Source: Epiperipatus broadwayi (taxonomy: Eukaryota; Onychophora; Udeonychophora; Euonychophora; Peripatidae). From it: a stretch of DNA of 64,000 nt. Position 1 is the first letter of the stretch, and the number at the start of each line of letters is the position of its first letter. The stretch is taken from the NCBI GenBank assembly GCA_028023455.1, contig JAQFVV010012489.1:1668881-1732880 (forward strand). Reading direction: 5' to 3'. A program made the translations under genes and the position numbers. The notes beneath the pieces are model-generated. The model was given only the letters and a program-made list of their open reading frames with translations. It made no database searches and was not told where the DNA came from. Positions 24,641 to 37,914 of the stretch are shown here, piece by piece.

Positions 24641-27500
24641 CTTTGTTTTAAATAATAAATATGAAATACGAAAGAGTATTAAAAAAAACCTGAAATTTTG
24701 TAATAAAAATTCTGTATTTATTTTTAGATCATATATTTTAAATAAGCATAATAAATTAAAATGAATATTAACAGTTCATTTCCAAAATATTTGTAAATCT
24801 TTTTTTTCTTTCAAAAAAAAAAAGTTAAACCATAATCTCATCATTTATAGCACTGATATTTTTTTTTACTTTCTACTAAAAGTAGGTATATTTTATATAA
24901 AACATTTTTTCGTAAAGTGATATTTTTTAAAATATACATCTCTTCACTAACATATTACTGTATTAACTAACAGTAATTTTAAAAATAGTGATTTTTAAAT
25001 CTAAATCAAACATCAAGAACAAAACTCAAATCAAGAAACTAACTTTGAAAAATGTTTCATTATATTTTACTAGTATATTGAATGCTATTTTTTTTGTCCA
25101 AATATGAGTAACTATAAAACAGAATTCTATGGCCAAATATAGTAACATTCAATCACTTAGTAATGCCCTGAATGATGTAGAGTAGTGGTAGGGTGGCGGG
25201 TTAAAAGCAAAAAACTTGAATATCATGATTTGGCTCATACGTCTTATATCCTTTCAAATAATAAAATATTGATTATTTGTTTTATTATCAGTTATAGGAA
25301 TTGCTCAATTGTAAAGATATTTAAAAATATTTTAATAGTTGAGTTTTTTTACCTCAGTTGTTTAAATAATCAAATTGTTTTTGAAGAAACAAGTTAATTA
25401 TAAATTAAAGGGATGAAAATTCTTTTTTGTGTCCAGTGTTTCCTAATATTCTCTCCTTGAAGCCATTGCTTTTGCATTCAAAAATTTAAAAAAAAAGATC
25501 AAATACATGTATTATTGGATTTAAATAAAGATAACTATTAGTTTAATCCCTATAAATGGCACATTCTCATCAAGGGTTAGTGGAGTGCAATATCATTGAA
25601 ATTCATTAACTCACATTTAACTTGGATCTATGAATATTATATAACGAGTTTATGAATCACTATTGGATCGTTAGTTCGGTTGATTCTGAACAGTCTGTAT
25701 AGGGGGGAAAATACTAAATCATTTTTGTGACTAGGTAAAATTACCGAGATGCATTTAAACCTCAGAAATGAGCATGAATTAAATACTGGATTAATTTTTT
25801 CTTAGTTCTCAAATAAAAATTAACAAAACTATTAATTTATTAACATTTATTTATATATTTTAAAAATAACCTCTTATAAAGTTATTTTTAAGTTCGTTCA
25901 AACAAAACAAAAAAGAAAAGCATATCAAATATCTAAAAATATTATTCAATAGATTAGTATGTAAATATTTAAACAATCTTCAAGATGCTATCAGGTTTCC
26001 TTTCAGTTTGCTGCTATGAACAACCAAATTATTTATTCTGCTTACTAAAGCATTATCATTTGAAAACCATAAACAAATAAAGAACTGAATCAATAAAATG
26101 ATATGTAAACAATAATGACGTTAGAATTGAAAATTATAATTAGCACAAATGGTTTTCTTGAATACATATATATATTACATTAAAAAGTATAACTTTTTCA
26201 CATGATTTTTTGCAATTAAAAACGTCATTCTATGAAGAAATAAGATCTGATGGCAATAACAAAAATAATTAGTAAACAATTTATCTCGACATCACCGATA
26301 AGAATTATAAAAAAGTAAGGTTGACCATAAATTCCAAATACATAATTGTATGATAACTATTGTATTAAAAGCAAAGATTTATCAATTATAGTTGTTTTTT
26401 CTTCTATGTTACTGCAATGAGAACATCAATACCCATTTAGCCAACCTTTATAACTTTGAGATATATATATTTACTACATAAAAACTAAGTATCCATTTCC
26501 TGACCAACATTAAAATAAGTATTTGTATCGAGTATGTACCACTTATGTGAGGATAAAAACTTGTATTTTTTGAAAATTCAATTCTCATTTGACCCAAAAT
26601 ATTCAAATTATACTTGGATTTTGAACACTAGATTGTTAATTGATGAGAAGTTTTTCAAAATTTCAATAAGAGTTACTCAACAATGCCAACTGATTATAAT
26701 GAAAAAAAAAAACCCACCAGTAAATCATTGAATATTCTGTATAGAATCACATCTTCAGATATTTGACATACTATACATATGTACAAAAGGCTTCACAGTG
26801 AAGTGACCTGCACATGTTTTTTTTATAATAAAGCTGTTGCAATTTGAAATTTTTTTTAGATAAGTGAGAATTTTTGAGCAAATTCTAGGATTATTTTTCA
26901 GATGACAGATCATAACCAATCTAAATGGTGATATATTTTCCAGTCAGTAAGTAGATAATTAGCTAAGAGTCTGGTTTAAAAAACAAAACAAAAATAAGAT
27001 CATAATGTAATTACTGAAGAAGGTATCAGAATTCCATAAGATTTCAGCCTAAATGTTATATTTCTACAGAATCAAAACCTTTGTTTATCTTTATCCTTTT
27101 AATTTATAATGATACCACACTTTTTTATAATAAATAGATGCCAAAATTTTTGACTTTTTCTCTCACAATGACACCCTAATCTTGCCCTCATATATTTCAG
27201 TCATTTTTTCCTCTAAAAATTATTGCATTACAAATAATGAATAATTCACTACATGTGATGTCCTTTATGGTTTGGTTTATTAATAGAATCTCATTCTGCA
27301 GAGTAAGGTGCCAGGAATTATTCTAGTTCTGATATTTCTGGTGCCTGAGAAATAAAACCATTCTATTATTTATTTATTACTAAAGATGCAATGACAGATA
27401 TAATTCATTGTAATTCTATATTATTTAATACAAGTGGTAAATTTAAAAAAAAAATAAAGATTTCTGGTTGGATTCCCAGTAGAATAAAGCAAAAAAAAAA
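24641..27500. other. AT-rich non-coding DNA
   Basis: No gene, RNA or repeat of known type is supported over 2.8 kb. Frames such as 25185-25397 and 26534-26731 have no recognisable domains. Nothing in the base composition stands out. Confidence 0.5.
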
Positions 27501-27511
27501 CAAGTCACTTT

Positions 27512-27623
27512 TTTTTTCTCATGTGTGAAAGCATCGGCCGGGAAGTGAACCCGCAAATCCAGGACAACCTCTTGTAAAGTAGCTGTGCTGACCATCCAAC
27601 CACCAATGATTGACCAATATGTC
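27512..27623 (-). mobile_element. tRNA-derived SINE, minus strand, with TSD
   Basis: On the minus strand: 'caatcattggtggttggatg', 'ggtcagcacagc' (A-box side), 'ctactttacaagag' (anticodon-like arm), 'gggttcacttcccggccg' (good B-box, GGTTCxxxTCC type), then 'gatgctttcacacatgag' and an A run. The direct repeat agtcacttt occurs at 27503-27511 and 27624-27632. Element length is about 110 bp. Confidence 0.85.
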
Positions 27624-28344
27624 AGTCACTTTGTTAAAAGAAATATAACTATTGAACAACTCTTTACTTTGACTCCCAAAGGTCATATGGCTCCAGAATA
27701 ATATCTGAAATGTTTTTATAAGTTTACTGATATAAAATATCAATTTTTAAAAATCAACAAATCCTAAGAAATATAAATAATTTATCAGAAAGTTATTTCA
27801 ATGTGAATAATGCACACCATTATTGTATAATTAGAATCAATATTCATTACTATGCAAAGCATCTATTTGGATAAATAAACTAATCATAAAATAAAATATT
27901 TGTAATTTATTACAAAAATAATTCATATATATATAATTTAAGAAGTGCAAAAACAATATCACACTTTTTAATTTAATATAAATATATTTTAATATATCTT
28001 AATGAATTAAAATATTGGCAATAAAAATAAATATTGAAATATCACATAAACTTAATAAGCTTCTTTTACATTAAATATTTATGTTATAATAATAGGCAAA
28101 GTAAGCTATGAGACAAAGTGATGCTAGTATTAGAATATTTCTAGGATTTAGTTTTTACTTGAATATACATATAAATAGAGTTATATTATGTATGTATAAC
28201 GCATAAATCAAGTAATGCTGCATTTAAACACACACACATATATTTTATTCCATGAAACAGAAGAAAAAAGTTCTGGCATAATACTAGTGCATTTTCTTTC
28301 ATGCCCATAACCTGGATTTCAAATCAAACTGGTAAAACATGAAT

Positions 28345-28377
28345 TTTTTTCCACCCCCCCCCAAAAAAAAAAAAAAC
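28345..28377. repeat. Homopolymer block (C9-A14)
   Basis: A C run followed directly by an A run at 28354-28376. A pure simple-sequence tract, prone to length error in assemblies. Confidence 0.85.
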
Positions 28378-28769
28378 CAAGTAACCATCCAAAATTTGAT
28401 CGTAAAATGGGTATTTGTTTTTTTTCTTAGACAGAGAGTAAAGCAAAGAAGTATAAAACCTAATCAAGAAGCAAACTTAATGATTATAATTTTTCATTTA
28501 CTATTATTATTTTGAAAAAATATTGAAAAGAACTATTGTACTCTAATGTTTTACTTAAAGACTATTTTATCTCCCCCCTCCCCCCACTTATATGTAATTT
28601 TACAGAAAATAATTTTGATGATGCTCATTTTGCAAAGGTTTAGTATTGTACATTGATAGAATTTTATTACAATAACAGTTTTAGTTTTAACTTAGCACTA
28701 TCAATAATTAAGTCTATAAAATTATTTTTTTTGCTTTGTTAATTGTTATTCATCAAGAAGTATACTTTT

Positions 28770-28948
28770 ATATCCTATAATACACCACATACTCCTTAAA
28801 TTACACTGTACAATGCAGTTAACATAAGATTTATTTTATTTCCTTATGTTAACTGCCTTGTACAGTGTAATTCAAGGAGTATATGGTGTATTATAGTATA
28901 TATAATTAAGCAATGCAAATAAGAAGTGGAATAAAATTTAATACTTCA
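28770..28948. repeat. Fold-back element with 12-bp flanking direct repeats
   Basis: A near-perfect hairpin lies at 28776-28895. The left arm starts 'tataatacaccacatactcc' and continues through 'ttacactgtacaatgcagtt'; the right arm is its reverse complement with about four mismatches over 53 bp. The loop is only about 14 bp. The direct repeats aagtatactttt at 28758-28769 and 28949-28960 could be a TSD enclosing the hairpin plus about 50 bp of tail. If transcribed, the RNA would form a long stem like a primary small-RNA precursor; there is no direct evidence of expression. Confidence 0.72.
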
Positions 28949-29700
28949 AAGTATACTTTTGAGGATATATTCCCAGTACAATGCAATGGCCATTAAAGTC
29001 ACCCTAACTAAGCTCATTCTGTTATGGTTATGAGTTTTTAGAGGTAATTTCAATTCATTTATCATAATGACACAAACTTGCCACCCACACCTTAGTGATC
29101 TTATTTTAGAATATCAAATTCTATTGGATGTCATAAATATAGATTTTCTATTTCATATATTGTATTGTTAAATAAAAGAAGTAAAAAAAAAACCCCACTC
29201 AAAGGATGAACCACATTAAAGAAATTGTAAACAGTATATACAAAGACCAAACACATATGACATCCTGCCCATCATTGTCACCTCACAATACAATTGAATG
29301 TTCATGCAATTTGATTAATTTAGAACCTTTGTCATTTAATTAATAATAATTACAGACCCATATACTAACCAATACTGGATGACAACGTATTATGGCTATG
29401 AAAAAAATATAAATGAAAAATATTAAACTTGTTTGTGACCTGAAAAAGATTTTAACATTCATCCAAGAAGATTAATATTCCAAATCTTGGGCATAGTAGG
29501 TATCCATAGGTTTTATATGGATCAACTGATAGTTATAGAAACACAATTTATTTTATATGGTTTTTAATACATTTATTCTATTGTCCTATTTCTATTAAGA
29601 ATGAATTAGAAGTCCATTTCAAGTTTTACTTTGATGCTGCCTAAAAACTTTATAATAAAAAAAACTAAAAAATGTAAATTAGCTATCGATGTGTAATTAT

Positions 29701-29911
29701 TCACAGAGGGAAACTCTTCATACACCACTCAGTGCAAGCAGAGTATTCAATGGATGTAGGAAGGTTTGTGCATAAAATCTCTATCTAGTGCCTACTGAAC
29801 TTCCTGCATCCTTTGATTACTCAGGTTTGCACTGAATGGTGCTACTTTATAAAGAGTTTTGCCACTGTGAAAACAGCATGTGTAAGCATAAATGATGATC
29901 ATGTGATGTTT
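29701..29911 (+). mobile_element. Family B retroelement, fold-back copy with TSD
   Basis: A 211-bp copy. The arms 'tcacagagggaaactctt' and 'agagttttgccactgtga' face each other, with family words 'cactcagtgcaagc', 'gtgcataaaatctctatcta' and 'gattactcaggtttgcactg' between. It ends in the conserved tail 'gtaagcataaatgatgatca' and 'tgtgatgttt'. The flanking repeats gatgtgtaattat (29688-29700) and gatgtgtaactat (29912-29924) differ at one base. The ribozyme core is missing: the inversion junction lies at 'gcctactgaac', beyond it. Confidence 0.75.
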
Positions 29912-31149
29912 GATGTGTAACTATCTTATGAATATAATATGCTATTTCTTTAGTAAATCTGATAAATAAAATTAAACTGCTTGATCTGAATATATTGAAC
30001 AGTAAACTGAACACTATATAGACTGATATGTGCTTACTTATCTTTAATTTTTTAAAAAATGTTTGGAGCAAAATGACAAAGAATGATGAAAAACTATATG
30101 CATTCATATTGGATAAAAACACTCAAATATAACCATCCTCCAATATTCATAAGCAATGATAATTACTGTGAAATTAATATTATTTTACATTGCTCAGCAA
30201 ATAGATCCAATACTGGCTTATAAATATACACTTTAGTCAATAATAATTAAATGTTTTGTTGCATAAAAAATCATGAGATATTCAAGCCTAAAAGTGAGAT
30301 TATTCTTCAATATAGATACCTTTCATTCTCACAATTAACAACTGTAGAGTTGTGAATAACTTAAAAATATGAGGCCCTCTATTCTCTTAATCCCTTTGCT
30401 AACTTATTGTTTGACAGATCCCAATAATCATTTTCCAATTTTTTTATTTTAATAAATAAACCTTTAATATTCAATATATTTTCTATTTTAAATTTGAGAA
30501 TATAGAAAAAAACATTAAAAACTTAAATATATAATCAGAATAGTCTCTTTTTATGTGTGATTGCTAAAAAAATGGTTTTAGACTAAAATTTCTTCAATTC
30601 CATTCTAAAATTGTATAAATTTTTATTAGGAATACATAAAGCAAAAAAATTACATCTTAAATTTTAAAATTCTATTTATAATTATTTTAAAATGATATAA
30701 AAAACAATAGCTACAATGGGAATAGAGGCTTTCTATTTCAGCCAACCACAAACTTCCTACTTTATATTATTATATTTTCCTTGAGTTGTATTCTTTAATG
30801 AACAATTTTTTTAAATAAAACCTCAATCTAATCATAATATTTTTGTCTAAAAATAAATATTTCACAAATATTTTGCAAAAATAATCATAAATTTATAAAC
30901 AAAATACAAAAATTATATGATTTTTTTTCATTTTGGCATTTGAACAAAAATTGAACATTTGTAAATGCCCTTACAACTATAGTAATAACATTGCAGCCAC
31001 ATTATATGCTATATCAATAAACACTACTCCATCTATACACTATCCAAAATATATAAATGTGTAGAAGAATTTTATCAAAAATTATAAAGCAATAAAAAAT
31101 ACTTCGTACAATTGCTAAAGATTTTAAATGAAGTGATATATGCAATAAT

Positions 31150-32640
31150 ATCTATGAAGAAGGAAAAAAATTCAGATAATGATGAATTTATAATTAATAT
31201 CTTAAAAAAGCTGGTGAAAAAATAGAATTTTTTTTGGCAAAGTTATAAAACAAATGTCTAAATGATAAAGATGTGACAGATGATATGAAGAATTCACTAT
31301 TAAGGTAATAAAAAAGGTATTAGAAATTATCTATAATGCTTTTATGAATTCTATACAAAATTTTAATCAAGATGATTATTAACTAGTCTATAATGAATTC
31401 TTCCCACTCTCATCTAAAAATAAACAATCGAAGTTAGCATTTTAAATAGTTTGAACTTTATTTAGGTTTTAATCAACCCAAAAAATAAGCTGGATTTAGA
31501 AGTAATTTTAGTACAATAGATCATATTCAAATATTGAGAGAAATTTTAGAAAGGATCAATGAATATGAGTTGCCATTATTCTTTAGATTTGTAGATGGTG
31601 AAAAGACATTTGATTCTATAAGCATTTCTTCGATGATTAGAGCATTAAATCATCAAGGTATAAATCCAGAATTTATTATGCTATGAAAAATATTTATAAA
31701 AATGTATCAGCAACAATTACTTTGCATAATGTTACTGGGAAGATTAACACTATGAAGGGTATACAACAGGGTGACTCCATATTTTCAAAACTTTTTAAAA
31801 AAGTTGTCAAGAAATATTTTGTGGATTAAAATGGGAAACTAAGGGAGCAAAAGTAAATGGAAATTATTTAGTCATCTAAATTTTTCAGATGATGTAATTA
31901 TTTTTGTAAATAATGTTTCAGTTCTTCAGAAAATGTTGCAAGAGTTGTCAGACAATAATGACCAATAGATTTTCTAAAAAAAAAAAAAAAAGAAATCTGA
32001 TAAGGATGAATGAGAAAAAGTTAACTACTACAAATAAGTTATTATAGATGGAAACATAATGGATAAAATTGTTTGTAAAATTAAACTTGGTTGGAGTGTT
32101 TTTGGTAGAAATAACTTAATATTAAAAAAAATATGGCTATGTGTTTGAAAATGAAGGTTTTTAATAAATGTGCTTTACCCATTCTTATTTATGGATCTGA
32201 GACTTAGACACTTAACAGACAATTAATACAGAAATATTAGATTTGTCATTGAAATATGGAGAGATGTTGTTAGATTAACAAAAAAGAATAAAAATAAAAT
32301 ACATGGGTGGGGATATAAAGTGATGTTACTGACATCTTTAAAAGAATTAAGAGACTGAAGTAGAATGGAGCTGGACATATTACTAGAAGAGATAATAATA
32401 GTAGATGGGCATTTGAAATGTTAAACAGGATTCCAAGAGATTGTAAAAGATCTAGAAAGAGAACACATATGGATGCATGGATGAAATAAGAAAGTGTGCT
32501 GGGATGATGTGGTGAAGAGTGGCTAGACATCAGAATAACTGGATTAAACATGGACAGACCTTTATCCTGCAGTAGACTGATAAAGGTTAAAAATGATGTT
32601 ACTATATTATACAAAGACTTATATAAAAAGCTATAAAGTT
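31150..32640 (+). mobile_element. Decayed RTE-type LINE, endonuclease-RT linker to C-terminus
   Basis: Plus-strand remnant. 'MKKEKNSDNDEFIINILKKA' at about 31155-31215 equals the family's 'MKxGKSPGxDGxxxEILKAG' linker. 'STIDHIQILREILERINEYE' and 'FVDGEKTFDSI' (31508-31622) equal 'STxDHIQxLxxxIExxNEYxxPLxxxFVDxEKAFDSI'. Next come 'GINPEFI' and 'NIYKNVSATI' (31661-31720), a degraded 'QQGDSIFSKLF' motif, 'FSDDVIIF' (about 31887-31910; the FADD box with Ala to Ser), and 'YGSETxTLNRQ' (about 32190-32222). The C-terminal 'RDCKRSRKRTHMDAWM' (about 32440-32485) fits 'RDxKRxRGRPxxRWxDD'. Numerous stops and shifts make it inactive. Same family as the minus-strand tails at 36.3, 42.7 and 50.2 kb. Confidence 0.9.
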
Positions 32641-32836
32641 AATATCTATAAAGTTGTTAAAAATCATTCATGTGTATTTACTAGGTTTATTAAAATATAT
32701 AATTATGTATAACATTTAATTAGTTAAGTCAACATATCAAAGTGTATTAAGAGATATTACATGGGTAAATATATATGGAAATGTGTATCTTCCATTATTA
32801 TTAATAACTACATTATTATTTTTTAAATTGTTATAA

Positions 32837-32840
<4 letters not shown>

Positions 32841-32908
<68 letters not shown>
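32841..32908. repeat. (AT)n microsatellite, about 33 units
   Basis: An uninterrupted AT dinucleotide tract of about 67 bp, the longest in the window. It lies 200 bp downstream of the RTE remnant and may be unstable in length. Confidence 0.95.
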
Positions 32909-32909
<1 letters not shown>

Positions 32910-32910
<1 letters not shown>

Positions 32911-34135
32911 ATATGTAAAAAGGTGTAAGTTATATTCATATTTTTAATGTCTATGTTTTTTAATTAATAAATCAATATACATTGTAATTCCAGTTTTTAC
33001 TACCAAATAAATGCAAAATATGTATACAAATGCTACAGATAGAATATTTAAACTGAAGTGACTAACGCAATCTATACACAGCAAAAATGCCATAAACAGA
33101 CAAAATTATATCTACTGCTTAATTCATTTTCTATTAATAAAAAACCTAATAAAGTTAAAAACATATTAGTCCATATGCAGCTATAACAAAAATTCCTAAC
33201 ATGATAAATGACTGGTTATTTTGCTATTTCTAGAAAACATATGTGATTAAAAAACTGTAATTTTCAAATCTTTAATACAAAAATTGTTTATTAATACAAA
33301 TAGATTCATTAGACTATAACAATCCACTCTCACTTTATTTTAAAGCCATTTGTTATTAACATGAGTAATCAATAAATTTGAGATAGAAGTACCATCCAAA
33401 GCTCCATATTAGTTTGTGACTATTGACTTTTATCAATAACAAGCATTAAATTGCACACACCCATCCAGAAATCACCTTTTTTTATTCAATGCAATTTGAA
33501 AGTTTCAAATGTTCTAAAGTTTGAATCTAACACAACTCGTTTGTATAAACTAAATAGGACATATTTAAATTTCCAAATATATATATATTGTAATGGCCTC
33601 AATTTTAGTGAGCTAGTATTAGACCTATTTATCTGCACAGATCAGAAAGATTAAGTTAGAGAATTTAAAACTTTCAAGTTAAATGGCTAATTAATGTGGA
33701 TTTAAATGCCTGATCATAGGCATAGTAGATGCTTCAATTACTTTACCATAAACATTTAGATTTTACCATCCCTAGATTTTGAACTTAAGTTTTTTCTATC
33801 ACTACAGATCTAAAACTATTCTAAAAACTTAGAGTAATCTAAACTCATCAAATCAAAATGAATGAATAAAGGACAAAGAAAAAACAATTGGATTATAATA
33901 CATTCTTTCCACTGATGAAGATTAAATCATTTCTACTAGCTGAATCATTGAACTATATTTCAATGGAAAATGTTTTTAGCTTAATTTAAGTACTGTGCAA
34001 CAATAACATCTATCTTCAATTTTATGTAAGTACTGACAAAAAAAGAATACAAATTTTTATATGATTTTTATAAACTTGATGTTCATCATTTGAAACTAAC
34101 TATTAAATATAAAGTTGCAATTACTTTGAATATTC
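32910..34135. other. AT-rich non-coding DNA
   Basis: No gene, RNA or repeat family recognised. The 67-codon frame at 33451-33654 has no known motif. Confidence 0.5.
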
Positions 34136-34137
34136 AT

Positions 34138-34388
34138 ATATATATATATTGCTTATAATAACTTATTTCATATACACTTTAATGCAAACAATTTTTTTAA
34201 TAAAACTTTTTTATTTTCCTGACAGTTTCAACTGTCCAGCAGTCTTCATCAGAGCTTTCTGAACTTCCTCTGCTTTTTTTTTTTAAAAAAAAAACTGTCA
34301 GGAAAATAAAGAAGTTTTATTATATTTTTTTTTTTTTGCATTAAAGTGTATATTAAAGAAGTTACTATAAGTAATATATATATATATA
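34138..34388 (-). mobile_element. Palindromic element with hammerhead-like core
   Basis: Outer arms 'atacactttaatgcaaac' (34172) and 'gcattaaagtgtatat' (34338) pair, as do 'cctgacagttt' (34219) and 'aaactgtcagg' (34303). Between the inner arms, read on the minus strand, are CTGATGA (34252-34246), a 5-bp hairpin GACTG / CAGTT with a 5-nt loop, and GAAACTGTC (to 34221). That is the order of a hammerhead catalytic core. However, stem I cannot be closed from the adjacent bases, and stem III would have a 1-nt loop unless it pairs with the other arm. A related diverged segment lies at 37.80-37.89 kb. Confidence 0.55.
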
Positions 34389-34389
34389 A

Positions 34390-36265
34390 ATGCAAAGAAA
34401 GTAAAGGAAAAGAATAAGAGTATATACTTTGAATATGTATTATACCAAGCATGTTAGGGATTTAAAATACAACTATTGATAATTTTAATCAGAAACCACC
34501 TTGGATTTCAAAGGGAAAACGATTGATTTAAAGCACATAAACGAGTGCTAAATAGACAAGATATTTACAAAAAAATCATGTAATGTATATCATCAGTGTT
34601 ATGACAGATTAAGGATACTGTCAAGTGATTGATGTTGTGATTAAATTGCATCTGTAGACTTAAATATATTGCAAAATAATTTCTATATTGTTTATATCTA
34701 ATAATACCATAATATTTTATTAGCCATTTATTTAAAAAAATGAAGATTAAAAACTTTACAAATATAGAATTGGAAAATAATAAAAAAAAAAATATAATGA
34801 AAAGGTAAGCAACATAAAAATATGTTCATGCATTTATAAAAAGCTTGCATCAAATAATGCAGGATACAGAAAGGTAGAAAAGATTAAATAATATATAATG
34901 ACATCAATGAAAAAATAGATTGAATATGCTACTTATTAAAAACAGAAAATGGGGAGAAATATAATGGGGAAAGCTATAAAAAGAAAGAGGTAAGGGATAG
35001 AAAAATAATAATCTAGAGTTTTTTTCCAAATAATCAGTACATAGTCAATGATTAGATATTTATTTATAAGTATATGAGTGTCAAGCTATTCTTATGAGAA
35101 CAATAAAGGCTCCAATTTAATATAAGTTGGTCCAATGAGTATCAATCTAAAATTATAAAACAGAAATGTTGAGTGATGAACTCAAATTGCCAATAAAATA
35201 GATAGTAGAATAACATTCAGATGAAAAAAATTAATTGTAAATGTAAATAATCCATTAGCAGATACAGACAATAGTAATTTCTGCTGCACTGTAGTATATG
35301 ATATTGTTTTATCATCACTTAGCCCTGCAATTTTTATTATAGTGGTGAAATAGTGGACTTTGGAGTTCAAGACCCATTGACCATAGCTTCAAGTCTGTCA
35401 CTTCCAGTGCCTTACTTATTTATTAATCCATTAACAATAAATCACTTGATTGTTTATCAAAGACTAACAATAAAATTGTAGACATATTAATTCATCAAAG
35501 GTTGGATAGTATTTTTGATGCACGCGATCTTTTCTTCTACATCTTTCATCCTCTTGTCTTTAATCATTTAGATTGGAGTAGATAAAGACAATCATTAATT
35601 TCTGATATTATTGGTCACTTTTCTACAATAACTATAATAATAGCATTATGAGTAAAACTGCATTTCTATACTTTAATTATATGTTCAATAATTTAGATTT
35701 TAATCGATCATTTTTTGTAAGCAAATATGCTTATTAATTTGTTTTCTAAATTTTTTGCCCAAAGTCATTTATGAATGCTGTTAAAGATAAAACAAAAATA
35801 TGGTGAAGGCTTTACTTTTAATGACAAAAATGTTTTAAGACCTACAATTCTCTGCTCTGGATTTTTCCATTTATCTTATACTAACAGAGAGAAGAATAAA
35901 AAGTAAAAAAACAAAAAAGATGGTGGATGAGTTAAAAATATAATTATGAATAATTAAAAAGTAGAGCAAAGAAAAGTTGATTTATTAAAAGGGACCTATT
36001 TTTTATAAGATACAGTTATCATCAATGCCATGATTACCTAATATGAATCATTAAAGTTACTTTCCAACAATTAAGACCATCCTAACTTCAGAAATTGATG
36101 AAAGAGAAAGAAAAAAAAAACATTTTGCTGTGTTTATACAACCAATTTGTAATGCAAAAATTGGAAGGTATAGAAATTTTTACATGATCCATTACAGGAA
36201 AAACTCATGCCAACAGCCCTTATGTAGTAAAAAAAAATACTAGTTTTTCCAGTTACTAGTTAGTT
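34390..36265. other. AT-rich non-coding DNA
   Basis: No supported gene or family-level repeat. Around 35350-35410, 'ggagttcaagacccattg' faintly resembles other diverged SINE traces in the window. The minus frame 35182-35370 has no recognised domain. Confidence 0.5.
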
Positions 36266-36269
36266 AGAA

Positions 36270-36620
36270 TTTGAGTAAAATCATTATCATAATCATTTTC
36301 AATTTTTATTTGTCCTCTGCAGAAAAAAAAAATATCTTCATGTTTAATACGATTTTTCCAATCCATAACAATCAAAAACTTACTTATTGCATCTATTCAT
36401 TACACATATGGCTACTTTCTTGGTCATTCAGAAACAAGTTTTGGATTTCAAGTGTTCATCTGCTATCATTTTTCTAGCAATATGTCCAGATCTCTATTTG
36501 TCTTTTAATCATAACAATGATATCTGATGTTCTCTCACTCGTGCAGTTTGTTTCCAACTCTTCTTACTTTGTTGAGTGGCCTAAAGTCTTTATTTTGCTT
36601 TTTCTGTTAAGTCTCAGATA
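36270..36620 (-). mobile_element. RTE-type LINE 3' fragment, minus strand
   Basis: On the minus strand the segment from 36620 gives 'TYVSETxQKK', a decayed 'TYGSETWTLTEK' motif, then 'TSDIIVMIKRQIEIWTYC', matching the family's 'TDIIxxIxxxKxxWxGH' with GH lost. The rest is an unreadable C-terminus. Same family as the fragments at 42.7 and 50.2 kb. Short and dead. Confidence 0.6.
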
Positions 36621-36639
36621 CATAAGTAAAAACTAATAA

Positions 36640-37800
36640 ATCGCAAGAATTAAAAGAACTTTTTTTTTCATTTTTAAAGATTACTGATGAAGAATTATTT
36701 GAAAAAACTTTAACACAGATAACTAAAAAAACATCCTAATAAGCATAACTGAAATGTTGAAAACGTTTTCACACCCAGGCCATGGTCAAGGAAGATGGAT
36801 GCTCTTTCATTATGTTACTTATAACATTAACCGATCCTTTAGTTTCAAAATTTCATATTATGAGGCTGTCTTTTATCCTTCAGAAAAAAATATTAATACC
36901 TTGTCTAGTTATAGCTCTACCTTTGAAGGGTGTGTTCTTCACCCAATTCGTATGTCCATTGAAATAAAGACATTTTTCTTACAATTATTAATCCTAGCCG
37001 TGATTAAATAATTCAGTAGTTGAATTATATACCTTAGAGGTATAATACATCTGTTTCGAGATTAATTAGCCTCTTATCAGATATATAATAAAGTTTGCTT
37101 GAAAATGCTTGTCTTGGATACTATTTTCTTATACAATAAACAAAGGAACAAAAAAAGACATTGATTAATACTGATAATTTTTTTTTTTTTTTTAGCAAGT
37201 TAAATTTGTATTTCAAAATAAAAGCAAAATATAATAAAAAGTTTATCATGCTAAAGTTAAATTTCAAGGGAGCTGTGTGAACTTTGTAATTTCAATCTTT
37301 TATATTAGATCTTTTTTTTCTCTCATTTGTAATTACTTTCACTGTATTGATTTGTAATATTGTATTATTAATTCGTTGATAATGTGTTTCTAATTGTTGC
37401 CGCTTTCTCAATTAATAACTGAATAGAAATCTTTCACCAAGTAGGTATTCTCAACTGAGATTTCATTTTCATTACAAAGAATTATTTTCATATGTGATAA
37501 TTAGAATATTCCCTTTCATATCAAATCATGATCGTGCGGAGATTCGAAGATTATCACAGCTTCTCACAATAATAAGTCAGTCTTTCTTTTTAAATTAAAT
37601 GAGATTAAAATGCTAATCTCCAATAAAGCTAATAATATACAATAACCACAATAATTATGCAAATTTTAGATCCAGCTGCATTCATTCTGTTTTGTATTTG
37701 TAAATATGTTTATTTTTTATATCTTGATTTTTTTAATTATTAATAATAAATTAGATATTCCTGTTTAAAAGAAATATGTTATAAAGCATGTATTATATAT
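36640..37800. other. AT-rich non-coding DNA
   Basis: No gene supported. Overlapping frames at 36754-37011 and 36782-36967 are short and lack known motifs. The sequence around 37030-37100 is less AT-rich and may be an unidentified repeat, but no second copy is visible in the window. Confidence 0.45.
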
Positions 37801-37801
37801 G

Positions 37802-37890
37802 GGTATATATATATAGATAAAGTGTAAAATTAAAAAAAACTTCAAAAGGTTATATTCTGACTGTATTCTAGCTTTTATCAGCAAGTATAT
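37802..37890 (-). repeat. Diverged relative of the 34.2 kb hammerhead-like element
   Basis: Read on the minus strand it runs 'ttgctgataaaagctagaat', 'acagtcag', T-rich tract, 'ttacactttatc'. This parallels the 34.2 kb order CTGATGA-arm-CAGTT-T tract-CACTTTAATG. The core positions are mutated (CTGATAA). Treated as an old relic. Confidence 0.4.
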
Positions 37891-37914
37891 AAAACAATCC
37901 TTAATTACTTACAG

